Origin: Nipponacmea schrenckii | Taxonomy: Eukaryota > Mollusca > Gastropoda > Lottiidae | Direction of reading: 5' to 3' | NCBI GenBank assembly: GCA_030562195.1 | Contig: JAUJPP010000012.1 | Location: 15,066,001 to 15,130,000 of the forward strand | Length of the DNA stretch: 64,000 nt | Shown here: piece by piece, positions 1 to 11,439 of the stretch | Layout: every line of letters starts with the position of its first letter | Position numbering within the stretch: the stretch's first letter is position 1 | Program-made: the position numbers and the translations under genes | Notes under the pieces: model-generated | Seen by the model: only the letters and a program-made list of their open reading frames with translations | Database searches by the model: none | What the model was told of the DNA's origin: nothing

Positions 1-1535
1 ATCAAACAGGCAGTTCAATGCTTTGGTGTTCGTGAAATTGACCTTGTAGTAAGGTCGAATGCTTGGTATATAAGATACTAATCGAATATACTTAGCTTTG
101 AAGCTTTGGAATCAACTATATTGATATAAAGGTTTCAATATTAACAGTGATTTTAGTTGATAAATGCATAAACCTCTATATATTCCTTTCACTAGCGCAC
201 GCCTCTCTGAAGTTAAATTTCATATCATTTACCTGATTCTTAAATTTGGTTCCACAAGATCTACACCCGCAATCTTTACAAAACATATAGTAGTAAATGA
301 AATCAACACAGTCAAAGACTTACAGTACATTTCTAACCCTCGGGATAGACAGGTTTCAGAAAGACTCGATATGGTAATCAAATGATAATGAATGACTATA
401 AGACGCATTGACATTACACCCAGCCGCCTATAAAGCGTTCTGTTCTCGGTCTGGACAAGGTCCACGTAACTCGAATGAAAACAAAAAAGACACCTGATGA
501 TTATCAAATTTCGCGGGAAAAGGTGAAGGTCGGTAAATGCATACCGCAAATATCCGTTCTCGATACGCCTTGCGTTTAAACTACAACAATTTATAGTTTA
601 CGGAGGGGGAACCGATTGGAGGTGTGTCAAAATTGGAACCGTTCTTTGAACGCTCGACCGTTTACATTACACAAAATTCTTCCGTACCGTTCTGAAAATG
701 GATAAATTTTGTAGTGTAAATGGAGTTTTTGAATGTTATCATCTAGTTATATACTTGATAAAACTGAATTTGTTTCAATTAAAAATCAATTAAAACAGCG
801 AACAATTGAACGAAGGGAAAGCTATCATTCTGGAGAGATATTTAATGACTGCAGCAGTAAAAGTTTAGCATCGCAGTTTGTGACCCACATTAACAGTGTT
901 TCCACTTGATTGGCCAAAAAGCCGATTTTAAGCTAGCTTTTCTGTGTTTCCACTTGTTAAATTGTCGAACCATTACGGTTCGGGAACCGAAAATCTCCCT
1001 TTTTGCGTTCGGCGATAGAAAAGTATACTAGTTTTACGTTCCAACACGCAAGGAACTTTAAATAATGTGCCACTTTTTTGATCGAGACTAAAGTGGTTTG
1101 GGAACCAGATAAACTCAGTGGAAATACAGCGTGTTCGGCAATAAAGCTGGCTTTAAAGCTATAGCTTTACTTCACAATTCTAAGTGAAAACGCAGTTATT
1201 TTCTTATTCACGAAGACATGCGATTCATATCAAATAGTCATTTTCTGAGATTTAACTTAAGAAACTACCTTATTTGGCAAGATTGATTTACAGACCACAA
1301 CTGAAACATTTTGGATTACTACCGAAATAAATTTTATAATGAAAATGCAATTCAAAAATAAAATTGATGAGGCAAAAGTGAATTTTAGTGTGATAGATTG
1401 TATATCAATTAGTTAATCTAAATCAAACCCTGATTAGACTTGCTTTTAATTAGCTTTTTTTTCATCTTATGTGTTTTGAATGAAGATATGTTGTATATTA
1501 TAGTCGTTTTCCCCATTAGAAGCTCTTCAGTTATT
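1..1535. other. Gene-free AT-rich stretch
   Basis: No open frame here resembles a known protein, and the short frames overlap on both strands. Around 895-1195 there are several short matches in both orientations (a 'gtgtttccac' motif and its complement, plus 'aaagc..gcttt' pieces), which could be the worn remains of an inverted-repeat element. I could not define ends or a target duplication. Confidence 0.4.
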
Positions 1536-1539
1536 ACAA

Positions 1540-1645
1540 TTAATAATAATGATAATAAACTTTTTATGTTACAAGGGTCGGAATTAGGTCCAATACACAA
1601 GGACATGATTCTGTCTAACATTCAGCCCATGGGGACAATACAATG
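1540..1645. repeat. Dispersed repeat R1, copy 1
   Basis: A block of about 100 bp starts with AAT-type microsatellite sequence and ends near 'cattcagcccatgggg'. Closely related blocks lie at 3228-3320 and 49737-49830. The shared core reads 'cacaaggacatg' followed by a 'cattcagccc' motif. In the reverse orientation the block ends in (ATT)n, as expected for a retrotransposed 3' tail, but no family could be assigned. Sequence just downstream (1690-1730) also resembles the units at 3360-3850. Confidence 0.6.
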
Positions 1646-2229
1646 AATGATAATAATAATCATACTAATATAGGCCTACAATATTTCGGTGTACAATTTG
1701 TTTCAAAATGTACAAGTACATGTTTCAGTACATGACAGCAAAAGAAATGTACATACACATGCACATGAGAAAAACAGAAAAAAATAGAATCGTTTTTTCT
1801 TGAAAAACATCAATGAAAGATATAAAAAGCAAACTGTATCCAATGATTTACTCCATCTAAAACTTAAATTATACTTGTTTTCAAAATGCAGCTGGTTGAG
1901 TAAATGCATAGGTTATGTTTATATCATTACCACATTTAAATACGCACGATTAAGCTGTTGCTTTCCTAAAACCAGAAACGGTAGATAACTATGGTCTAAC
2001 TTGATCATTTCAGACAACAAATATTTCAATATTTCTTTTGGCTTGTCTTCTACAAAGATTTTTTGCAACTTATACCATGTAAGAAACAGAATGTTTCGTG
2101 GGACTTTGCTGAAAATTGAAATGATTTTTATTATTATTTTTTTCTGCATCGTACTGTGCAATAACAGGAGTAGCAGCAGCAAATTGTACATTCCAACATT
2201 TCATCATATGTGGCAAATAAGCTGTTAAA

Positions 2230-2814
2230 TATAAATTGAAACATTTTTGCAAAACCGGTATTCCTGTATTTGTAAATGTGTAAAAACATGAAAATCTGCT
2301 CTAGGAGGTGCATTTATAGATCGATTTTCGTCGGGTTTGCATTTTTTGGATACCCGTACCTTTCGACAGTCTTTCCCTTAATCCTTTAATGGGTGGGTTT
2401 CAAAAGCCTACCGCTAACCGCTGCCAACCGGCATACAGGAAGGAAAAAATGCGCCAAAATGGATATTGTTAAGGATCGTAGATTTTCATACTACAAAACG
2501 AAACTTTTCAATATGGCGCAATTTTGACGTCAGAATTATGGAATCAAAATTATTTTAAAAATGAAACTATGTAGTGGTTTACTTTCATTTTGACTAGTTC
2601 AAAATTTTTATGGTCATGCTATATTGAAATTTGTATACCTTATTCGTATACAGTCATTAGCATAAAATGCGTTTGTGGTCTGAGTCCTATATCCCTTTAA
2701 CACATAGAGTGACCTCCCTTATTAAAGATGGAGTCAAGCATGTAAACAAACTGGCATTGAACTTTCTATATGGTATGTATGTTAAATGTCATATTGTGCT
2801 TCAGTTCGAATTAC
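2230..2814. other. Gene-free AT-rich stretch
   Basis: No coding, RNA or clear repeat signal is seen. The stretch lies between a weak AT-rich zone and the repeat that starts near 2815. Confidence 0.4.
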
Positions 2815-3190
2815 AATAATATGAATAAGGCAAGGCCTTGAATGAGAGCGCAGAGTAGGGCCATAGATGGTAGGGCTATTGATAATAATGACAATGATTA
2901 TGCAAAATAATGTCATTCATTGATAAATTTCGACGCCATAAATAGCGTGTGACGTCACAAAACGCCCTGTTAACGTAATTTCGACGGCAAGGAAATTGAT
3001 TTCACAAACACTAAAATAGATGTTTTCTACTCTATTTAAACACCTTACGTTTAATCTTAATTTTTCCTGAATGTTCTATGCGGGATTTCCATAAACAAGT
3101 TTATCTCATATAAGAGTTGTGTTGCCATAGATATTATATAATAGACTAGAAAGGAATGACGTCATCTAAACACGGCGTCATCGTCCGCCA
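2815..3190 (+). repeat. Dispersed repeat X, partial copy
   Basis: This copy contains the landmarks of a repeat seen several times in the window: 'atgaataaggc', 'gagagcgcaga', 'aataatgacaatga', 'aaaataatgtcattcattga', 'gtgacgtcacaaaacgccct' and a purine-rich stretch near 'gacggcaagg'. Other copies are at 4591-4813 and 6159-6381 (both reversed) and several in 13590-14990. It carries CRE-like 'tgacgtca' palindromes. It has no coding capacity and is probably a non-autonomous transposon. Confidence 0.6.
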
Positions 3191-3227
3191 TCTTGCTAAG
3201 TTGATTCATTAATAAAGATGGCTTAGT

Positions 3228-3530
3228 AATAATAATGATAATAAACTCTTAATTTACATGGGTCAGAATTAGACCCAATACACAAGGACATGGTCCTGTC
3301 TCACATTCAGCCCATGGGGCAATACATTTGGCAACAAAAAGAAAAACAAAGCGAAAATACACAATACTTCAATATACAATTCGTCTTAAAATACACAAGT
3401 ACATTTGCATTCAATGGACAGATCTATAAATCACAAAATAAATATACAATACTTCAACGTACAATTTGTTTAAAAATACACAAGTACATATGTATTAAAT
3501 GGACAGGTTTTCAATGTATAATTTGTTTAT
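3228..3530 (+). repeat. Repeat R1 copy 2 and following short tandem units
   Basis: The R1 block (3228-3320) is followed by two or three diverged units of ~70-120 bp. Each reads roughly 'acaatttgtttaaaatacac', 'aagtacat..gcattaaatgg', 'acagatctata'. A further unit lies at 3815-3875. The frame read through the units (3290-3532) is a by-product of the repeat. Confidence 0.5.
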
Positions 3531-3534
3531 AAAT

Positions 3535-3808
3535 GCACCAGACCGCCGGAAAACAAACCCGCCCATACCACACACATGCACCTGCGCCTCCTAAACAAAC
3601 CGCGAACCGAAACGTCGCACACCTTCCACAGCCAAGCACCCGAACGCCAGAAAGAAGATATTACCTATTCTCTGGCGATCACCCGCACTAGACCGCAAAA
3701 AAAACCACACAACAATCCAATGCGCAACCCGTCCAAAACACACAAGCACACGTGCATAAAACGGACAAACCCAACCCCTGTGACCAAGCACACGACCGCA
3801 AAAACTAT
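3535..3808 (+). repeat. T-depleted, C-rich tract resembling mutated repeat units
   Basis: By direct count of 3541-3780, T is about 10% of bases (24 of 240), against roughly a third in the flanks. Part of the tract (about 3723-3772) lines up with the neighbouring units once most T are read as C: 'cccgtccaaaacacacaagc' matches 'tttgtttaaaatacacaagt'. Open frames on both strands (3576-3827 plus, 3591-3815 minus) follow from the absence of stop codons in such DNA and are not genes. Confidence 0.6.
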
Positions 3809-4311
3809 ATATCATTTTAACGTATAATTCGTTTTAAAATACACAAGTTCATGTGCATTAAATGGATAGATCTATATGTTCCTGCGATATGTTGTTGCCA
3901 GGTACACGTGCATGATACGATCAGACATCAAAATACAAATATACACTCAAAAATATTGCCAAAGAGTCAGTGAATGAGCGGGCTACCCAACCCGACTCCA
4001 TTTTATGTTCTTATTTTGCTATGGAGAGGGGGGGGGGGTAGTATTTGTCCATGCTCAAGACCAGCTTAAAGGATGTCTATTCGTTGGTGAAACAATATGT
4101 GATATACCTGTGAGAAAGGGTAAAAATAATAATTTATTTGAATCATAGAGAAACACAATTGTTAAGATAGTTATTAGTACTTAAGCCTATAGTTGGTCAA
4201 AATTTAAGCAAAACAACATGAACATTGAGAAGGTAAGGTTGCGAAGGTGGACAACACAACTAAAATTATGCCTGGTTTTAATGTCAAAAATATGAAACCT
4301 GTTAAGATTCA

Positions 4312-4475
4312 GTGAGGGTGGTGAATGGCTCAGTGGTTAGCGAGTTCGACTGTCGTCTGCTAGGCGACTAGGTGCCGTGGGTTCGAATCCCGATCGGTGC
4401 GAGGAAATAAAAATTAGGTCTGATTCCTAGGCCCGTGCTTTCCCGGAACTACGAGATAGTAGTCCCCCTCCCCCC
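4312..4475 (+). repeat. tRNA-derived SINE-like relic
   Basis: An A-box-like 'tggctcagtggttag' and a B-box-like 'gggttcgaatcccg' lie about 45 bp apart in the arrangement of a tRNA. The anticodon arm and acceptor stem do not pair properly: the anticodon loop would be about 9 nt and the ends of the acceptor stem do not match. The unit is followed by non-tRNA sequence ('gtgctttcccggaactacga'). A SINE head or tRNA pseudogene fits better than a working tRNA gene. Confidence 0.55.
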
Positions 4476-4590
4476 TACCTAACTATAACGTTATATATTA
4501 GGCCAGCGAAGCAAATCAACTGTCCAATATGGCGACCGGTGACGTTGTTTGCTTATACGTAGCGTATAGCGTAGGGCCTATCTAGTCTAT

Positions 4591-5348
4591 GATATCTATG
4601 TGTGTTGCCGTCAAAATTATGTTGACAGGGCGTTTTGTGACGTCACACGCTATTTATGACATCTAATTTTATCAATGAATGACATTATTTTGCGTCATTA
4701 TTGTCATTATCATCAATAGCGCTAGTCTGTGCTCTCATTCAAGACCATGCCTTATTCATATTATAGGTTGCGAAACATCCATTTTAGTGTTTGTGAAAGA
4801 AATATAATTTATTTTAAAGGGATAATAGGCGTTAGAACGAACATAAAAAGTTCACCCAAATTTAGTTTAAACATATTTTATTACAATTTGTAAAAGGATT
4901 TGGTAAAAGTTACAAAAACTTACAAAAGGTACCATCTCCATGATTTCATACAACATTATAGGTAATTATTAAAATCTCAAAAACAAAAAAGGTGCAATAG
5001 AAAGGTGATAGAAATGTTTGAAAAGATAGATTAGACTAATAATGATGTGTTTTACATAATAGGAACTATATAAGAAATGCCTCTGATACTGATCCTTACT
5101 CCCGAAAGACAAATACGTGAGTGGTGCAAGGACAGTGAGGGGCATCTCTATGTATACCTGGGTCTAATAGAGTTCAGGAGGCCCAAAAGTAATATATTGT
5201 GTAACACTCAATCTTGTCTTGTAATTTAAAAGTTGGTATGTAATTGTATTCTTGATTCTTAATTCTTAATTCTTTATTCTTACCCACTATCAAATCTTTT
5301 AGTAGCTTTTATGTATTTCAGTATGTTTCGGTACATTTGACAATTCTG
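4591..5348. repeat. Copy A of a ~760 bp duplication
   Basis: The stretch starts 'gatatctatgtgtgttgccg' and ends 'gtacatttgacaattctg'. It is nearly identical to 6159-6923, with only a handful of differences and small indels by eye (for example 'aaaaag' versus 'aaaaatttaag'). It contains a reversed piece of repeat X, then TTAA plus the left end of the TTAA element (4814 onward), then the 3' end of the minus-strand LINE. The copies enclose the foldback element at 5348-6154. Confidence 0.85.
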
Positions 5349-6154
5349 AAGCCCATATGGTACCTCATGACTTAGAACTTACGACTTAGAACTTACGACT
5401 TAGAACTTACGACTTTAAACTCACGACTTAGATGTCTTAGATATTTGTTATTTTAGGACACTAAATTATGCTAAAAATAAATATGGAGAATGAATTAATC
5501 AAGACATATTTTTACTCCGGACTGTCTTATAAAGAGATATTGGGTGTTCTCTTACATTTTGTTAACATTAATGCCAATATTAAGTTCTAAGTCGTAAGTT
5601 TTAAGTTCTAAGTCGTAAGTTTTAAGTTCTAAGTCGTCAGTATTAAGTTCTAAGTCGTAAGTTTTAAGTTTTAAGTTCTAAGTCGTAAGTTTTAAGTTCT
5701 AAGTCGTAAGAATGTTTTAAGTTCTTATTACGGAGCTCTACAGATTTTCGACATATCTGAAACATTCATTTCTAAGTAAATTCTTAAATTATAATCATTC
5801 TTATCTAAACAAATATCTGCTTGTAATGAATGTTTCGATAAATTTGAAGATCCGTAGGAATCCGAACTTATGACTTAGAACCTAGGACTTACAACTTAGA
5901 ACTTTCGACTTAGAACTTAGGACTTAGAAATTAGAACTTACAACTTAAGGTTCATGACATGTCAATGAGGCCAAGGTTAATATAGACAGAATAAGGGAGA
6001 GAAAAAAAAAACAGTTTGGAATATGACACATTTACTTCAGTAAAACGACCAAAATTACAAAATATCTTACACGAAGCCTAACTTCTACGTCGTAAGTTCT
6101 AAGTCGTAAGTATTAAGTCGTAAGTTCTAAGTTCGAAATTACCATATGGGCTTC
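5348..6154. mobile_element. Foldback-type element with 15 bp terminal inverted repeats
   Basis: The ends are 'gaagcccatatggta' on the left and its exact complement at 6140-6154. Inside are four blocks of the short unit 'acttagaacttacg', alternating in orientation: plus near 5367-5440, minus near 5580-5715, plus near 5868-5950 and minus near 6085-6135. A further inner pair surrounds 'aaacattcatt' (5760) and 'aatgaatgttt' (5826). Such DNA could fold into long hairpins. It has no coding capacity. Confidence 0.75.
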
Positions 6155-6158
6155 CGTA

Positions 6159-6923
6159 GATATCTATGTGTGTTGCCGTCAAAATTATGTTGACAGGGCG
6201 TTTTGTGACGTCACACGCTATTTATGACATCTAAATTTATCAATGAATGACATTATTTTGCGTCATTATTGTCATTATCATCAATAGCGCTAGTCTGCGC
6301 TCTCATTCAAGACCATGTCTTATTCATATTATAGGGTGCGAAACATCCATTTTAGTGTTTGTGAAAGAAATGTAATTTATTTTAAAGGGATAATAGGCGT
6401 TAGAACGAACATAAAAATTTAAGTTCACCCAAATTTAGTTTAAACATATTTTATTACAATTTGTAAAAGGATTTGGTAAAAGTTACAAAAACTTACAAAA
6501 GGTACCATCTCCATGATGTCATACAACATTATAGGTAATTATCAAAATCTCAAAAACAAAAAAGGTGCAATAGAAAGGTGATGGAAATGTTTGAAAAGAT
6601 AGATTAGACTAATAATGATGTGTTTTACATAATAGGAACTATATAAGAAATGCCTCTGATACTGATCCTTACTCCCGAAAGACAAATACGTGAGTGGTGC
6701 AAGGACAGTGAGGGGCATCTCTATGTATACCTGGGTCTAATAGAGTTCAGGAGGCCCAAAAGTTATATATATTGTGTAACACTCAATCTTGTCTTGTAAT
6801 TTAAAAGTTGGTATGTAATTGTATTCTTGATTCTTAATTCTTAATTCTTTATTCTTACCCACTATCAAATCTTTTAGTAGCTTTTATGTATTTCAGTATG
6901 TTTCGGTACATTTGACAATTCTG
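6159..6923. repeat. Copy B of the ~760 bp duplication
   Basis: This is the partner of 4591-5348 and is continuous with the rest of the LINE to its right, so it is probably the original context and copy A the duplicate. It runs from the reversed repeat X, across TTAA at 6382-6385, into the LINE 3' region. Confidence 0.85.
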
Positions 6924-9815
6924 TGTCGCGGATAGATTCCTGTCTCCCAAGAATATTGTTGAGATTTTTAGGTGTATGTTTTCTGGCATACTTTCGATAA
7001 GTACACTTCTTTGTTTCTTAAAGCGTGGACAGTCAAAGAAGAAATGAGATGCACACTCGCTGGATTGTCCACAATCACAGCATTGATTGTTGATGAGGTT
7101 GATTTTGAACAGATCTGATTTGAGAGAACTACAACCATTTCTAAGCTTAGTGTGGATAATAACGTACTTACGTTCACCTGATAATGGAAAGTGTGAGTTC
7201 AAAATGAGAATGGGATTTTTTGCAGTTGATATTATAGATTTAAAATGAGATTTGCTTCTTACTGTCGGGGTTAAGTATATTTTCATAGCTGCTCAAGATG
7301 TCATGTAAGTATGTCGGACAATTTTCATTTATGATATCATATAGAGTTGTGAGGCGCCTTTGTTTTTGTCTTTCAGACAGCAAAGGCCAACCAGTTTCCT
7401 CATATATGTGTTCCCTTTTAGCATACCTGGGTAGTCCTGTGACTATACGACCAGCTTCAAGCTGAATTTTCTCAAGCTTATCACTGTCGGCCTCATTGCA
7501 ACCGTCCCAAACATGGCAACAATATTCTAAGTTTGGTCGAATGTATATTTTGTATATTTTGTCAAGAGCCTCTTGATTTAGAACATATTTTAGTTTTCGG
7601 AACAACTTGATGAAGATTTAAAAGTTTCATCAATGTGGATATACAATTTAAGATTACTTGAAAGGTGCACTCCCAAATGTTTGTGGTTTGTGGACGACTT
7701 CCAAGTTTTGGCCGCCTAACGTAAGGTTTGGGGGGCGGGAAGAAGATTTCGAGAAGAGGATAACTTTAGTTTTAAGCGGATTAAATTCTATTAACCAAGT
7801 CGTGGCCCAGTTATGAATTCTTTTGCAGTGCAGCCAAGGGCTGTGTCATCAGCGAAGAGTCTTGGCGTATTGTTAAGTGTATCATGTATATCATTAATAT
7901 AGACTAAAAACAATAAAGGTCCCAATACAGATCCTTGTGGCACACCAGATCGTAAGGTGGTGGTTTCTGAGCTAGTTCCGTTAATTGTGACCGATTGACA
8001 ACGGTTGCTGGTGTAACTGGATAGCCAGTTTAGTGCAAACCGTACGAACGTAGTTTATGCAAGAGACCTGGATGGTATACTCTATCAAATGCTTTAGAAA
8101 TGTCGAAAAAGACATAGCAAGATAGTTTATGGTCATTAAAAGCAGAGACGATGTCATGATAGATTTCTAGAAGTTGGCGATGGGTCGAATGCTTGGGTCT
8201 AAAGCCCGATTGAAGGAAATATAAAAGCTTATTTGAATGGAAATAGTTATGCAAATGCTTGAACAAGATTCTTTCAAATAGTTTACTTATACAACTTAAG
8301 AGAGAAATTGGTCTGTAATTTGAAGGTAGCCATGGTTTTCCCTTCTTGAACACAGGCACGACATTTGCTATCTTCCACTGTTTCGGGAGTATTCCATTTT
8401 CCAAGGACTTATTAAATAGAAGTACAAGCGGGGTGGATATGGTGTTGATAAGTTTTTTTTTAAAAGGAAATGACTTATCTTATCTGGTCCAAATACTTTT
8501 TTCAGTTTCAGACACAGAATAATATCGATGACTTCTGATTGAGATATTTTAGGAAAAGAAAATATATTTGAAGTTCGAGAAGGAAAATTTGGTAGTGGAT
8601 TATTGGAGGTAGTGTTAGCCACGGCACTAAAGAAAGAGTTAAGAGTTTGAGCTTTGTCGAAATTTGTATAAGCTAAGCTTTCGTCAGGATTCTGTAATGG
8701 TGGTATACAGGTTTCCTTTTTTCTGTTCAGAATTTTGTTCACGCACTTCCAATATTCAGATTTATCACCCGAGTTGATAGTCTCTAAGATATTACTATCA
8801 TATTTTCCTTCAAATTTTTTTTGAAATTCGTGACCTTATTTCTTTGTTTTTTGTATTTCGTGATATCACTGGGATTATTCGTTCTTTTCGCTTTATTTCG
8901 CAATCGCTCTCGAACTCGATATTCTTAAATTTCCTTATTGAGGAATTGAACCAGGGTTTATCGCATGGCCTTATGATTACTTCTTTTTGTGGTATTGTCA
9001 GATCAATAAGGCTGTTGAATGTGTCGTAGAAGAATTGACACGCCTCATCCATACCCTTCAGATCAAATTCAGACTACCAGTAATAGCTGGAGATAAGATT
9101 GTTCAGTTCATCATACTTACCATGTTTATATTCAAAAACCAACTGCTTATAGTTTGGTATAGTAGGGACCTGTAGATCCAATTCACAGCCGATTGCTTTG
9201 TGATCTGATAATTTGGTATCCACTTCGATTGTTTCAGAAAAGAGAATTTTGATATCATTTGATATCAGGAATAGGTCAAGCAGTGAGGATGAGGATTGTG
9301 TGACCCTGGTCGGTTCATTAATGACATTTGATAGATTCTTGGAAATAAGGATGTCATGTAGCCTACCGGTTCGATTGTGCAATAGGTCGAAGTTAAAATC
9401 CCCAGTCATTAAAACATTTGAAGATGAATTGAGAGCTAGTTCCAGAGATAAATCTAATTCGTCCCAGAAAATAGACGAGGGATTAGGGGGTCTGTAAGCA
9501 CATGCTAGGAGAAGTTTGTCACCTGTGACATCGATTTCGACCCAAATGATTTCAGTATTATTGATTTCTAAGTCTGCACGCCGCATGTGTTTTACACTTT
9601 GTGATATATATATTAATACACCACCTCCAAAACAGTTTCTATCCTTTCGGATAGGTAGATGATAATCTTTCCAGTAAAGATCTTCATTTTCAACAGACTT
9701 GTCGAGATGTGTTTCTGTAATTGCGATAATAATGTACCCATTTGCCCAAATTTCCAAGTCCTTGGTTTTCGTTCGAAAACTTCTTGCATTGAGGTGGAAG
9801 TCTTTAGTTTCAGTT
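6855..9815 (-). pseudogene. LINE ORF2 (endonuclease plus reverse transcriptase), frame-broken
   Basis: This is the second ORF of a CR1/Jockey-like non-LTR retrotransposon, read right to left. The apurinic-type endonuclease (about 9815-9080) shows ITETHLD, YRPPN, GDFNFD and SDHKA. A linker follows with 'VFGPDKI' near 8480. The reverse transcriptase fingers and palm (8404-8030) contain NYRPISLLS, SGFRPKHST and FDISKAFD. The catalytic FADD box lies at 7845-7856. The thumb and C-terminal part (7605-7240) contains KLEKIQLEAGRIVTG. The end (7286-6855) has a cysteine/histidine knuckle (CCDCGQ...H...C). Reading needs several frame changes (near 8800, 8390, 7950, 7650 and 7260), so the copy is dead. 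It copied its RNA into DNA at nicked genomic sites when active. Confidence 0.9.
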
Positions 9816-10549
9816 TAAGTTGGACCTGGGTTTGGTGAAATATCGTTTGATAAAATGATACAAAGAATGAGAAAAAAATTGTTGGTATTATAACATGGTG
9901 AGACCGGAATTAAATAACAACAGCTACTTGTGTTGACAGTGGGTATTTCAAGGGTTAAGATGCAAGAATGAAATATGACTGCATAAATGTAATCCGAAAT
10001 ATTATTATAGAAAAGATACTTATTAGATTGAATTGCTTTCTTTTATAAGTCATGTTTTGGTAGATTACGTTTGGGCCTGGAAACAAGAAAAGAGTACAAT
10101 GTGCAAACATCAAAATTGAATAATTATATACATTCAATAACACAAAATAATAAACTGTGACGAACATGTAAGAAAAATTAAAGGAACCAAGACTATGATT
10201 GGCCTTGGCATCCTAGATTATTTCATAATTAGGTTAAGTTAGGATGATCAAGTGTTTGTGGCTTCCGACACTTAAATTAAGTACTTTGTCGGATATTTTC
10301 GGACAATATAATATTTAACAGCTATAGTTGTCTGAATAAGGTTTACAATGTTTTCATTACTAGTTTTGTTAGAGTGAACGATTAAAGTGTTCAATACAGT
10401 TCATCTATCAATAAGTGACATAAATTTTAAAGGTGCTTTTCAAGTATTCAAATATTTAGGAATTAGGAAGTAAATGAAATAATCAGACGTTACTGCAACA
10501 ATATGGGGCAAATATTGCCTTAACAATTATATTACAGGAAATAATTCTA

Positions 10550-11332
10550 TTATTTTACACTGCGATGAGATTGGGTTTGCTTCAGAAGGTGGACGTTTTG
10601 AGTGGTCATATCATCAGAGATGGATATCCCAGAATTTTTTAGCGTTCGCCTTTTTGACATTATAATCTGTTTATGGTCACGTCTTAGAATTTTAACAATA
10701 ATACTCCTTGGTTTTGGGTTAACCTGTTCAATATTGTTAGCTAACGGTAGTCGCCCTACTCTGTGAGCAGCGTCGACAATAATGTCATCCCGAATATTGA
10801 GTTTATTTCTGAAAATATCACATGCAATGTTAATACAATTTTCTCCTTTCTCTTCCTTCACTCCAAATATACGTTTATGCGGCTTTCGAGAATATTGTTC
10901 AAAATCATTCAGTTTCTGTTCAGTTAAGTTCAATTTGTCCTCACATTTTGATAACTGGGCCTCAAGATTATCAATTGTATTGTTCAGTTTTTCTAATGTG
11001 AAACCAATACCATGGTGGTCATCTTCTATGCATGTAACACGGTCTTCAATTCCACGTAGTCGGTCTGATATAATGTCAGTGAGATCAGATTTTAGTTGGA
11101 TAATCGCTACAGACACAGCCCTTTCAATGATATCATTTAACTGTTTTGTATCAATAAAATATTGTTCTTTACCTGTACTGTCTTCATCAGTTGTATTCAC
11201 ATTTTGCTTTTTTGTACATGGCGAGTCTGTGCTTGAAGAACTAGACATACTGTGCCTGTAATTTTTACCAAATACGTTAGTACGCGATGTCATTTCTGCT
11301 ACAAACACACTTATTTCAATACGCAGTTTCAC
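10550..11332 (-). CDS. LINE ORF1 protein
   Basis: This 260-residue frame lies directly upstream of ORF2 in the same orientation, as expected for the first ORF of the same LINE. The N-terminal ~60 residues are Ser/Thr-rich and probably disordered. Residues ~65-150 form a likely coiled coil with regular hydrophobic spacing (IEDRVTCIEDDHHGIGFTLE). From about 155 the sequence resembles the RNA-binding region common in invertebrate LINE ORF1 proteins, with IVDAAHRVGR, PRSIIVKILRRDHK and LKNSGISISDD. Such proteins coat the element's RNA. The frame is open but its ORF2 partner is broken, so activity is unlikely. The long plus-strand frame at 10782-11261 is a shadow. Confidence 0.8.
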   Translation of the reverse strand: MKLRIEISVFVAEMTSRTNVFGKNYRHSMSSSSSTDSPCTKKQNVNTTDEDSTGKEQYFIDTKQLNDIIERAVSVAIIQLKSDLTDIISDRLRGIEDRVTCIEDDHHGIGFTLEKLNNTIDNLEAQLSKCEDKLNLTEQKLNDFEQYSRKPHKRIFGVKEEKGENCINIACDIFRNKLNIRDDIIVDAAHRVGRLPLANNIEQVNPKPRSIIVKILRRDHKQIIMSKRRTLKNSGISISDDMTTQNVHLLKQTQSHRSVK

Positions 11333-11439
11333 ATTTTAATATTACATCCATTTTATTTTTCTATCTGACGCCATAGGCAATTTCTGAGATGTAATCACAT
11401 TTTTAGACGAGAGCAGATTTCAACACCCGTCTCTGTTTA

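Noticed and set aside
164..549. Overlapping frames of 73 and 106 codons on opposite strands
   Set aside because: No similarity, splice context or codon bias could be recognised. They are of chance length.
3576..3827. 83-codon frame on the plus strand and its minus-strand partner
   Set aside because: Both frames are open only because the tract lacks T and therefore stop codons. There is no protein resemblance.
4325..4405. Functional tRNA gene
   Set aside because: A- and B-box motifs are present, but the anticodon arm has an oversized loop and the acceptor ends do not pair. The tail beyond the tRNA part suggests a SINE.
10782..11261. 159-codon plus-strand frame
   Set aside because: It is the antisense shadow of the LINE ORF1, which has family motifs on the minus strand.
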